The notes under the pieces were generated by a model. The model was not told where the DNA came from. It saw only the letters and a program-made list of their open reading frames with translations, and ran no database searches. This document shows positions 1 to 6,556 of a stretch of 11,345 nt of DNA, in pieces. The DNA is from Syntrophomonas sp. Lineage in GTDB: Bacteria > Bacillota > Syntrophomonadia > Syntrophomonadales > Syntrophomonadaceae. The DNA is taken from assembly GCA_003444615.1 (NCBI GenBank), contig DLUN01000114.1, positions 1 to 11,345 on the forward strand, written 5' to 3'. Position 1 is the first letter of the stretch. The number at the start of each line of letters is the position of its first letter. The position numbers and the translations under genes were made by a program.

Positions 1-378
1 ACTTACTTTCTCGTCAGTAAAATGATGGCTCCTTTGCTACCAGAAAAACCAGCTGAAAAACTCGATGTTTCTACAGGAAATTTGGTGTCTATTGGCGAAT
101 TCACTACTAATATAAATGATATGGGCAGTATTCGTTATCTAAAATTCGAAATATTTGTAGAAGTGTCCAAAGAAAACAAAAAGAATCAGGAAATCATAAC
201 CGAAGCTATGCCTATTATTAAAGACTGTATTTTAAGCATTGTTTCCTCAAAAACAGTGGCTGATTTGGATGTGCGCAACCGGGATAATTTGAAAACAGAG
301 ATAAAGAACCAGCTGAACAAAGAGATTGGTTCTGACGTTATCAACAATGTTTACTTTACCAGTTTTATCATGCAGTAA
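1..378 (+). CDS. fliL: Flagellar basal body-associated protein FliL (5'-partial)
   Basis: C-terminal part of FliL, an inner-membrane protein with a single transmembrane segment and a periplasmic/extracytoplasmic domain that associates with the flagellar stator and basal body. The reading frame is open from the first base (TYFLVSK precedes the first Met codons at 22 and 25), so those ATGs are internal. FliL proteins have an N-terminal membrane anchor that is missing here because it lies upstream of the window. What remains matches the FliL soluble domain: a GEFTTNIND strand, YLKFEIFVEV, a central helix region, and the typical ending NVYFTSFIMQ. It is followed 31 bases later by fliM, the usual order in Firmicute flagellar operons. 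Identification rests on the terminal motif, size and context. The family call is fairly secure, the precise role less so. Confidence 0.88.
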   Translation, partial: TYFLVSKMMAPLLPEKPAEKLDVSTGNLVSIGEFTTNINDMGSIRYLKFEIFVEVSKENKKNQEIITEAMPIIKDCILSIVSSKTVADLDVRNRDNLKTEIKNQLNKEIGSDVINNVYFTSFIMQ

Positions 379-396
379 CCTTTAGTCTTTAGCGAA

Positions 397-405
397 AAGG
401 GGGGT
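397..405 (+). promoter_or_regulatory. Ribosome binding site for fliM
   Basis: AAGGGGGGT lies a few bases before the GTG at 410. It supports GTG as the fliM start, since the predicted protein then begins exactly with the conserved N-terminal CheY-P-binding peptide of FliM. No closer in-frame ATG would keep this peptide. Confidence 0.7.
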
Positions 406-409
406 AAAC

Positions 410-1402
410 GTGAGTGAAGTTCTGTCTCAATCTGAAATTGATGCCTTGCTATCTGCGTTAAGTAGTGGAACCGTTGATGCCAATGAGTTAAAACAAGAGC
501 AGGTTAAGAAAAAAGTAAAGGTATATGATTTTCGCAGGCCTAACAAGTTTTCTAAAGATCAAATTCATACCTTACATGTGATTTTTGAGAACTTTACCCG
601 CTCATTGGGTACCTACTTATCTGCTCAGCTGAGAGCACCAGTTCAGATGGAAATACTGTCGGTAGAGCAGTTGACTTATGATGAGTTTATTCGCTCTATT
701 CCTAGCCCAACTATACTGAATATCTTTTCCCTCTATCCCTTGGAGGGCAGTGCTATTATGGAGATAAATCCCAACATAGGGTTTGCTTTTTTAGATCGAT
801 TGTTGGGTGGTCCTGGTGATGCTCTGGCCAAGGCGCGCGGTTTGACCGAAATAGAATTGACGGTTATGGAGCGTCTTGCGCAGAGAATGCTGGATTTTTT
901 GGCTGAGCCATGGGGCAGCATTATTGAGATGGAACCTTCCCTGGAACGGATTGAAACCAATCCGCAGTTTACTCAATTAGTATCCCCCAGTGAGATGGTG
1001 ATTATCATTTCTCTGGAAACCCATATGGCAGATATATTAGGGATGATCAATATATGTATTCCTTTCTTGGTTCTGGAACCTATAGTGGACAAGCTTAGTG
1101 TCCATTATTATTATTCGGCTACGAATACCAGGACCAATGAGGAAAGCATGGCAGCTATTCAGACCAAACTACAGAATACCAATGTAACCGTTAAGGTTTT
1201 GCTGGGTCGAAATACTATCACGGTAAAAGACTTATTGGAACTGTCGGTAGGGGATGTAATCCCGTTAAAGAGAGGAATTAATGAGGAATTAGAGGTAGTC
1301 ATTGGCCAAAGTACCAAGTTTCTTGGCAAGCCTGGTATATTGAGCAATAGACTTTCCCTGCAGATATCTCAGGTGATAAAGGAGGGGAAACATGATGAAT
1401 GA
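410..1402 (+). CDS. fliM: Flagellar motor switch protein FliM
   Basis: FliM is the middle ring component of the rotor switch. It binds phosphorylated CheY, contacts FliG and sets the direction of rotation. The 330-residue product has the family layout. The N-terminal peptide LSQSEIDALL (residues 5-14) is the CheY-P-binding segment. A CheC-like middle domain runs from about residue 38 to 230, starting with YDFRRPNKFSKDQ and carrying the LLGGPGD loop (131-137) whose GGxG is the known FliG contact. A SpoA/FliN-like domain occupies about 253-322 (VKVLLGRNTITVKDLLEL...). The start is GTG, placed by a strong Shine-Dalgarno and by the conserved N terminus. The 3' end overlaps fliY by 11 bases, which suggests translational coupling. 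Length is normal for the family (about 330). Confidence 0.97.
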   Translation: MSEVLSQSEIDALLSALSSGTVDANELKQEQVKKKVKVYDFRRPNKFSKDQIHTLHVIFENFTRSLGTYLSAQLRAPVQMEILSVEQLTYDEFIRSIPSPTILNIFSLYPLEGSAIMEINPNIGFAFLDRLLGGPGDALAKARGLTEIELTVMERLAQRMLDFLAEPWGSIIEMEPSLERIETNPQFTQLVSPSEMVIIISLETHMADILGMINICIPFLVLEPIVDKLSVHYYYSATNTRTNEESMAAIQTKLQNTNVTVKVLLGRNTITVKDLLELSVGDVIPLKRGINEELEVVIGQSTKFLGKPGILSNRLSLQISQVIKEGKHDE

Positions 1403-2567
1403 TGGCATTTTATCTCAAGAAGAGATTGATGCTTTATTAAAAGGTGACAGCTCAAGCCCATCTGAACAACCCCCCAAATCCTTTGTTCTAACTGATTTCG
1501 AAAAGGATGCCTTAGGGGAGATCGGTAATATAAGTATGGGGACGTCCGCAACGACTCTGTCTACACTGCTGAGAAAGAAAGTATCTATCACCACACCAAC
1601 GGTAACCGTAACTACTCCTGAACAATTGCGCAGTGAGTATCCCCGGCCTTATGTTGTAGTAGAAGTGGAGTATACCGAAGGACTGCAAGGTTCTAATGTC
1701 CTAATTGTTAAAGAAAATGATGCCGGTATAATATCTGATCTTATGATGGGAGGGCAGGGTGCTTATAGTCAAGCCAGCCTATCGGAAACTGAATTGAGCG
1801 CAGTTGGTGAAGCTATGAACCAGATGATGGGCTCAGCCACTACTAGTCTTTCGTCTATGTTCAATCGCCGTATAGTAATTGCACCTCCATCTCTAACCCT
1901 GGTTGATTTAGGAAAAACCAGTTTGGATATGGCCAGTGAGTATGACGAATTGGTAGCCATAAAATTCAAAATGGAAATAGAAGACCTGGTTGATAGCGAG
2001 ATGGTACAACTCATACCCGTTGAAGCTGTAAAGAGCATGATATCCTTGTTGATAGGCAGTACCACGGAAGAATCAGGGGTAGAAGCCGCATTGGAAAAAG
2101 CCGCACCAGCACCGCAACCTGAATTACCAACAGAACAAAGGCCGGTAACGCCCACAGTTGAGGCGGAACCTCAGATAGCGGTCAATAATCAGGTATGGCA
2201 ACAGCCTTCCTACATAAACGAACCGTCGCCAGTTCGCAAATCTCAACAGTATTCGGTTCAGCCGGTGCAATTTGCTAATTTGCAAGAGCTTCAACAAAGC
2301 AGCACACCTCAGAATATAAACCTCATCATGGATGTTCCTCTGGATGTGTCAGTTGAACTGGGCAAAACGCGCAAGACCATCCAAGAGATTTTAGAGCTTC
2401 ACCAGGGTGCTATTATACAACTGGATAAAATGGCTGGAGAACCAGTGGATCTTTTGGTTAATGGCAAATTAATCGCCAAAGGCGAAGTGGTAGTAATCGA
2501 CGAAAACTATGGCATCCGGATAACAGCCATTATCAGTCCCAGTGACCGGATGAATAAACTTCAGTAA
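1392..2567 (+). CDS. fliY: Flagellar motor switch phosphatase FliY
   Basis: FliY is the Firmicute switch protein that replaces or extends FliN and hydrolyses CheY-P at the motor. The 391 residues show an N-terminal peptide LSQEEIDALL (7-16) almost identical to that of FliM. A CheC-type phosphatase domain follows, with two complete active-site signatures of the form [D/S]xxxExxN-x22-P: D39, E43, N46, P69 and S136, E140, N143, P166. A Pro/Gln-rich linker spans about 228-306, and a FliN-like SpoA domain occupies about 308-380 (NINLIMDVPLDVSVELGKTR). Both phosphatase sites look intact. The start ATG overlaps the end of fliM and follows AAAGGAGGGG at 1378-1387. The next codon (1395) is also ATG, so the true start could be one codon later. 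cheY, its presumed substrate, follows 14 bases downstream. Confidence 0.97.
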   Translation: MMNDGILSQEEIDALLKGDSSSPSEQPPKSFVLTDFEKDALGEIGNISMGTSATTLSTLLRKKVSITTPTVTVTTPEQLRSEYPRPYVVVEVEYTEGLQGSNVLIVKENDAGIISDLMMGGQGAYSQASLSETELSAVGEAMNQMMGSATTSLSSMFNRRIVIAPPSLTLVDLGKTSLDMASEYDELVAIKFKMEIEDLVDSEMVQLIPVEAVKSMISLLIGSTTEESGVEAALEKAAPAPQPELPTEQRPVTPTVEAEPQIAVNNQVWQQPSYINEPSPVRKSQQYSVQPVQFANLQELQQSSTPQNINLIMDVPLDVSVELGKTRKTIQEILELHQGAIIQLDKMAGEPVDLLVNGKLIAKGEVVVIDENYGIRITAIISPSDRMNKLQ

Positions 2568-2570
2568 GGC

Positions 2571-2577
2571 AGGAGGG
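2571..2577 (+). promoter_or_regulatory. Ribosome binding site for cheY
   Basis: AGGAGGG lies four bases before the ATG at 2582, in the 14-base gap after fliY. It is a near-consensus Shine-Dalgarno and fixes the cheY start. Confidence 0.75.
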
Positions 2578-2581
2578 CATT

Positions 2582-2944
2582 ATGGGAAAGAGAGTGTTGA
2601 TAGTTGACGATGCGGCTTTCATGCGCATGATGATTAAGGATATCTTAACCAAGAATGGATATGAAGTAGTAGGGGAAGCAGAAAATGGACAAGTAGCGGT
2701 AGAAAAGTACCGGGAACTGAAACCTGATTTAGTAACCATGGATATTACCATGCCTGAAATGGACGGTATTACAGCTGTCAAGGAAATAAAAGCTGAGGAT
2801 GCCTCTGCCCGGGTTATAATGTGCAGTGCTATGGGTCAGCAAGCTATGGTGATAGATGCCATTCAGGCTGGAGCTAAGGATTTTATTGTAAAACCCTTTC
2901 AGCCGGAAAGAGTATTGGAGGCAGTAAGTAAAGCCCTGGATTAG
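2582..2944 (+). CDS. cheY: Chemotaxis response regulator CheY
   Basis: Stand-alone receiver domain that carries the chemotaxis signal from CheA to the flagellar switch. In Bacillus-type systems CheY-P binds FliM/FliY and promotes the default swimming direction. The 120-residue product is a single receiver fold with all catalytic residues: acidic pair D9-D10, phospho-acceptor D54 in TMDITMPEMDG, S82 in the conserved Ser/Thr position (MCSAMG), and K104 followed by P105 (KPF). There is no output domain, as expected for CheY. Placement between fliY and fliO matches the Bacillus subtilis operon and separates this gene from CheB-like or Spo0F-like receivers. Its cognate kinase and other che genes are not in the window and may lie downstream. 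Confidence 0.96.
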   Translation: MGKRVLIVDDAAFMRMMIKDILTKNGYEVVGEAENGQVAVEKYRELKPDLVTMDITMPEMDGITAVKEIKAEDASARVIMCSAMGQQAMVIDAIQAGAKDFIVKPFQPERVLEAVSKALD

Positions 2945-2966
2945 ATAGGGGCGAAAGCAGGCAATT

Positions 2967-3599
2967 ATGAAACGGTTTCGTAACAAATCAACACTGGTAA
3001 TTTTATTGACGCTTGTAATGTTACAGGCATCGGTATTGCCAGCCCTAGCCGCTGACATGGATAAACTCAATCAAGAACTTGATAGTCAGCCGCAGGCTAT
3101 GGACAAACCCAACTTAGCAATAGAGTTTATTAAATTAATGGTGGTATTGGTACTAATAATAGCTGTTGCCTGGTTTCTCATCAGGGTATTCAGTCGCCAG
3201 GTAGCCTCTCGTATGCAGGGAACCTGGCTACGTGTGGTTGATGAGGTTACCCTGGGTCAGAATAAAGGGATCATACTTTGTGAAGTGGGAGAAAGAGTGT
3301 TTGCGGTAGGGGTAACCGATCACAATATATCAGTGCTTTTTGAGGTTACTCATCCTAAACTTTTGGAAGAAATAAGTATGGAGATGGAGAATAAGCCCGC
3401 GACTAATATAACAGCCGACGGTCTGCAAAAACTGTGGAGCAACCTTAGCTATCAATGGGGAAAAGCTGTACCAAGTAGAACACCAGAAATTAATGAAAAA
3501 GATTTTAAGTCTCTTATGGAAGAGCAGGTGAAAAGGATCCAAAACCTATCCTCTACATCTTCGGGAGGGCTCCAGCAAGATGCTGATAAAAAATCATAA
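2967..3599 (+). CDS. fliO: Flagellar biosynthetic protein FliO (FliZ in older Bacillus naming)
   Basis: FliO helps assemble or stabilise the FliP ring of the flagellar export gate and is poorly conserved in sequence. The 210-residue product has a clear signal peptide (MKRFRNKS, hydrophobic stretch about 9-25, and a likely cleavage after ALA at residues 26-28). A short extracytoplasmic segment follows, then one transmembrane helix at about 54-76 (IKLMVVLVLIIAVAWFLI). The cytoplasmic FliO domain has the typical pattern VVDEVTLGQNKGIILCEVGE, then FAVGVTDHNISVLFEV. The ribosome binding site before the ATG is weak (AGCAGG only), so translation may depend on coupling to cheY, 22 bases upstream. The last 20 bases overlap the start of fliP. 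Identity follows from topology, the domain motif and the invariant position before fliP. Confidence 0.9.
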   Translation: MKRFRNKSTLVILLTLVMLQASVLPALAADMDKLNQELDSQPQAMDKPNLAIEFIKLMVVLVLIIAVAWFLIRVFSRQVASRMQGTWLRVVDEVTLGQNKGIILCEVGERVFAVGVTDHNISVLFEVTHPKLLEEISMEMENKPATNITADGLQKLWSNLSYQWGKAVPSRTPEINEKDFKSLMEEQVKRIQNLSSTSSGGLQQDADKKS

Positions 3600-4371
3600 A
3601 TACAGACTAAATTATTTATGGTTAACCTTACTTGGTTTAGTGTTAGTGGCACTATGGATGGGAATTTTCGCTGAACCAGTGCTGGCTCAACCTTTTGAGA
3701 TTCCTAATATTAGTTTACAGTTCGGCGGGGAAGATAATCCGGATGCCCTATCCACAACACTTCAGCTGATTCTCCTTTTGACGGTGTTATCGCTGGCACC
3801 AGCTATCGTTATACTTCTTACTTCTTTTACGCGCATAATAGTAGTGCTTTCGTTTCTGAGATCTTCTCTGGCCACCAATCAGATGCCACCCAATCAGATT
3901 CTAATAGGATTGGCCTTGTTTCTTACTTTTTTTGTAATGGCTCCTACGTTGCAAGAAGTAAACCGTGAGGCCATCCAGCCATTGTTACAGGGCGAGATAA
4001 ATCAAACCGAAGCTTATACCAACGGAATGGCTCCCATAAGGACTTTTATGTTTGAACAAACCCGAGAAAAAGACTTAGCTTTGTTTGTGAAAATGGCTGG
4101 TTTGGAGCGACCACGCAATTTCGATGATATTCCTAATTATGTATTGATACCTTCTTTTATTATAAGTGAATTAAAAACTGCCTTTCAGATTGGTTTTATT
4201 ATTTTTGTGCCCTTTTTGATAATTGATATGGTGGTAGCAAGTGCCTTGATGTCAATGGGGATGATGATGCTTCCCCCTATGATGATATCATTGCCTTTTA
4301 AGATATTGCTGTTTGTTTTGGTAGATGGCTGGAACTTGGTGATTCAGTCTCTCCTTCAGAGTTTTGGGTAG
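3580..4371 (+). CDS. fliP: Flagellar type III export gate protein FliP
   Basis: FliP forms, with FliQ and FliR, the pore complex of the flagellar type III secretion system. The 263-residue protein has a cleavable-type signal peptide (hydrophobic core about 12-30, VLA|Q at 34-37), as is usual for FliP. Several membrane helices follow (about 61-80, 85-95, 105-125, 200-222, 235-258). The family signature region at about 191-233 contains PSFIISELKTAFQIGF and the methionine-rich gate loop MSMGMMMLPPMM (224-235). The ATG lies inside the end of fliO in another frame. It is supported by GGGAGGG at 3563-3569 and by the signal peptide it exposes. The stop codon abuts the fliQ start region. Length is normal for a FliP with its leader. 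Confidence 0.97.
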   Translation: MLIKNHKYRLNYLWLTLLGLVLVALWMGIFAEPVLAQPFEIPNISLQFGGEDNPDALSTTLQLILLLTVLSLAPAIVILLTSFTRIIVVLSFLRSSLATNQMPPNQILIGLALFLTFFVMAPTLQEVNREAIQPLLQGEINQTEAYTNGMAPIRTFMFEQTREKDLALFVKMAGLERPRNFDDIPNYVLIPSFIISELKTAFQIGFIIFVPFLIIDMVVASALMSMGMMMLPPMMISLPFKILLFVLVDGWNLVIQSLLQSFG

Positions 4372-4376
4372 GTGAT
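4370..4376 (+). promoter_or_regulatory. Ribosome binding site deciding the fliQ start
   Basis: AGGTGAT matches the 16S rRNA anti-Shine-Dalgarno core and overlaps the fliP stop codon (TAG, 4369-4371). The GTG at 4372 lies inside this site, so it is an unlikely start. TTG at 4381 sits at proper spacing downstream. Confidence 0.6.
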
Positions 4377-4380
4377 TTTT

Positions 4381-4653
4381 TTGTATGAGAACCTCGTACT
4401 GGGTGTAGCTAATGAAGCCATGGTTACTATTTTGCTAGTGGCAGCTCCCATTTTGGGCGGGGCTTTGCTTACCGGTTTACTTATCAGTATATTGCAGGCT
4501 ACCACCCAGCTGCAGGAAATGACCCTGGTTTTCGTGCCTAAAATTGTAGTAGTGCTATTAATGGTAATAATCTTTGGCCCGTGGATGTTGAATGTGATTA
4601 CTGGGTTTACTTACGATTTGTATGCGTCTTTGCCACTATTTGTAACCTGGTAA
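4381..4653 (+). CDS. fliQ: Flagellar type III export gate protein FliQ
   Basis: Small two-helix membrane protein that packs around the FliP/FliR core of the export gate. The C-terminal hairpin region carries the family hallmarks ILQATTQLQEMTL and FVPKIVVVLLMVIIFGPWML. A first membrane helix at about residues 14-39 precedes them. I chose the TTG at 4381, giving 90 residues. It follows the Shine-Dalgarno AGGTGAT at 4370-4376, and it places NEAM at the same distance from the start as TEAM in Escherichia coli FliQ as I recall it. A GTG at 4372 would add three residues (MIF) but lies within the ribosome binding site. Length fits the family (about 89). fliP ends nine bases upstream and fliR begins 15 bases downstream. 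Confidence 0.94.
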   Translation: MYENLVLGVANEAMVTILLVAAPILGGALLTGLLISILQATTQLQEMTLVFVPKIVVVLLMVIIFGPWMLNVITGFTYDLYASLPLFVTW

Positions 4654-4668
4654 GGTGGTTGATCAGCC

Positions 4669-5427
4669 ATGCCGTTTCCCCTGGACGGTTTTTTATTATT
4701 AATGGGACGATTGTCAGGCTTATTTCTCAGTGCCCCTATATTCAGCAGTCGACAAATACCAGGACGCGTAAAAATTTTGATATTGGCGTTGTTATCGGCA
4801 ACCCTTAGCTATGTAATACCTATCAATACCAGTGTGACTATCAGTACCCCTGGTCTTTTTTTGGCAGCCCTGGTTTTGGAAATATTAGTGGGTTATACTA
4901 TTGGCTTGGTAGCCTATGTGGTCTTTGGGGCCATTCAATTAGCGGGGCAGCTGATGGATATGCCCATGGGTTTTGCCATAGTAAATGTGGTTGATCCCTT
5001 ATCTGGTACGCAAATACCCTTAACAGGAAACTTCACCCAAACCCTAGCCTTATTGATGTATTTAGCCATTAATGGTCACCATTATTTGCTAGAGGCGGTG
5101 GTCCAAAGCTATCAGGTAATACCGGTGCTGGGAATACAAATAACGGCGCCTTTAATTGAACTGCTTATGGCTATTGCCGCGCAGATGTTTGTAATAGCTG
5201 TTAAAATAGCTTTACCCATAATATTTGCCGTCCTGGTAGCTGATATCGCTATGGGCTTTGTAGCTAGAACTGTTCCTCAAATGAATGTATTTATTGTCGG
5301 ACTTCCTTTGAGAATAATGGTTGGTCTAGTGACTTTGATGCTGATGATTCCCGTATATCTATGGGTATTTACTATACTGTTCTCCAGATTCTTTACTTAT
5401 TTGGATCAAATAATCATGGCGATGTGA
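4669..5427 (+). CDS. fliR: Flagellar type III export gate protein FliR
   Basis: FliR completes the FliP5-FliQ4-FliR1 export-gate core and is an integral membrane protein with about six hydrophobic segments. The 252-residue product is hydrophobic throughout. It contains the recognised FliR/SctT patterns: GRLSGLFLSAPIFSSRQIP near the N terminus, GQLMDMPMGFAIVNVVDP (93-110) and the C-terminal FVARTVPQMNVFIVGLPLR (197-215). The ATG at 4669 is preceded by AAGGTGG (4652-4658), which overlaps the fliQ stop. The 3' end meets flhB: the stop TGA at 5425-5427 overlaps a possible GTG start of flhB at 5424. FliR is not fused to FlhB, unlike in some clostridia where a FliR-FlhB fusion occurs. Size is typical. 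Confidence 0.97.
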   Translation: MPFPLDGFLLLMGRLSGLFLSAPIFSSRQIPGRVKILILALLSATLSYVIPINTSVTISTPGLFLAALVLEILVGYTIGLVAYVVFGAIQLAGQLMDMPMGFAIVNVVDPLSGTQIPLTGNFTQTLALLMYLAINGHHYLLEAVVQSYQVIPVLGIQITAPLIELLMAIAAQMFVIAVKIALPIIFAVLVADIAMGFVARTVPQMNVFIVGLPLRIMVGLVTLMLMIPVYLWVFTILFSRFFTYLDQIIMAM

Positions 5428-5435
5428 AAAATGAC

Positions 5436-6545
5436 ATGAATGAAGAGCAGCTTTGGCTGGTTGACCTGCAGCTTTTTGCTGAGGATGGAGCAACCGGTGA
5501 AAAAACTGAACAAGCTACACCCAGGCGGCGGGAAGAAGCACGCCGCAAAGGCCAGGTATTTAAAAGTACCGACTTAAACGCAGCGATTATTATGGTAGCG
5601 GGTTCAGCAGCGGTGTATTTAACCTATCCTTATATAATTCAGTCTTTGCAGGATTTCACTTCTCTATATTTGCTGGAGCGCGCTCATGAGGAGTTTACGA
5701 TTCAGTATATTTACGGCCTGCTTTTAGAAGTATTATTCATTTTAGCTAAGATCGGACTACCGATTATGGCTGCTTGTTTTGTGGCTGCATTACTGATTAC
5801 CTATCTACAGGTGGGCTTTGTATTCTCGGGAGAGCCCTTAACTCCTAAACTGGAACGCCTTAACCCGGTGCAGGGATTTCAAAGGATTTTTTCCAAGCGA
5901 GCGCTGGTGGAACTGGTCAAGTCTCTGCTTAAAGTTGCAGTTACTGGATGGATTGTATATACGGTTATCCGTAAGTATTATTATGTATTTCCACGTTTTG
6001 TTGATATGGAACTGATAGCGACTTTACAGGCTTTAGGGCAAATCATTTTTGAAATGGCCATGAAGGTAGGAGTCGTTTTCGTTATCATAGGGGTTTTGGA
6101 TTACCTATACCAGTGGTTTGAGCATGAAAAAACCTTAAAAATGAGCAAGTACGACGTCAAACAAGAGTATAAGGAAACGGAAGGTGACCCGCTCATTAGG
6201 TCGCGCCAGCGGCAAATTCAAAGAGAAGTGGCCATGCGGCGTATGATGGCGGAAGTACCCAAAGCCGATGTCATAATTACTAATCCTACTCATTTTGCCG
6301 TAGCCCTTCGTTATGAAGTGGATATTATGGATGCACCCGTGGTGATAGCTAAAGGGCAGGATTATATGGCGGCGAAAATAAGAGAGATTGCTGATGAATA
6401 CGGGATTATGATAGTAGAAAATCCACTGTTAGCCCGTACTCTATATAATTCAGTTGAGATAGGACAAGAGGTGCCAGAAGAATTGTATCATGCTGTTGCT
6501 GAAGTGCTGGCCTTTGTCTATCGGCAGAAGAAAAAGGTTCTTTAG
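5436..6545 (+). CDS. flhB: Flagellar export substrate-specificity switch protein FlhB
   Basis: FlhB is the export-gate protein that switches secretion from rod/hook to filament substrates after self-cleavage. From ATG 5436 the protein has 369 residues. The N-terminal segment is VDLQLFAEDG...EKTEQATPRRREEARRKGQV (about 9-41), the family start signature. Four membrane helices follow at about 50-68, 93-125, 163-178 and 205-225. The conserved cytoplasmic linker has KMSKYDVKQEYKETEGDPLI. The autocleavage motif NPTH is intact at 283-286 (bases 6282-6293). The frame is open well upstream, but those codons lie inside fliR and would add non-homologous sequence. GTG at 5424, in a GTGA overlap with the fliR stop, is the main alternative start. 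Neither start has a clear Shine-Dalgarno, so coupling with fliR is likely. Confidence 0.95.
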   Translation: MNEEQLWLVDLQLFAEDGATGEKTEQATPRRREEARRKGQVFKSTDLNAAIIMVAGSAAVYLTYPYIIQSLQDFTSLYLLERAHEEFTIQYIYGLLLEVLFILAKIGLPIMAACFVAALLITYLQVGFVFSGEPLTPKLERLNPVQGFQRIFSKRALVELVKSLLKVAVTGWIVYTVIRKYYYVFPRFVDMELIATLQALGQIIFEMAMKVGVVFVIIGVLDYLYQWFEHEKTLKMSKYDVKQEYKETEGDPLIRSRQRQIQREVAMRRMMAEVPKADVIITNPTHFAVALRYEVDIMDAPVVIAKGQDYMAAKIREIADEYGIMIVENPLLARTLYNSVEIGQEVPEELYHAVAEVLAFVYRQKKKVL

Positions 6546-6550
6546 GAGGT
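6544..6550 (+). promoter_or_regulatory. Ribosome binding site for flhA
   Basis: AGGAGGT is a consensus Shine-Dalgarno overlapping the flhB stop TAG (6543-6545), with six bases to the ATG at 6557. It fixes the flhA start and is the strongest ribosome binding site in the export block. Confidence 0.75.
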
Positions 6551-6556
6551 AGCCGA

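Noticed and set aside
22..27. ATG ATG as the start of fliL
   Set aside because: The frame is open to base 1, and FliL needs an N-terminal membrane anchor that would be lost with this start. The true start is upstream of the window.
379..409. Possible promoter or terminator in the fliL-fliM gap, the largest in the window
   Set aside because: It is only 31 bases, mostly ribosome binding site, with no inverted repeat and no convincing -10/-35 pair.
1769..2155. 128-codon open frame on the minus strand within fliY
   Set aside because: It lies wholly inside a well-supported gene with intact phosphatase motifs. Its translation shows no recognisable domain and there is no ribosome binding site evidence; it is a shadow of fliY.
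4581..4808. 75-codon + strand frame across the fliQ/fliR junction
   Set aside because: It overlaps two convincingly identified genes in another frame and has no family resemblance.
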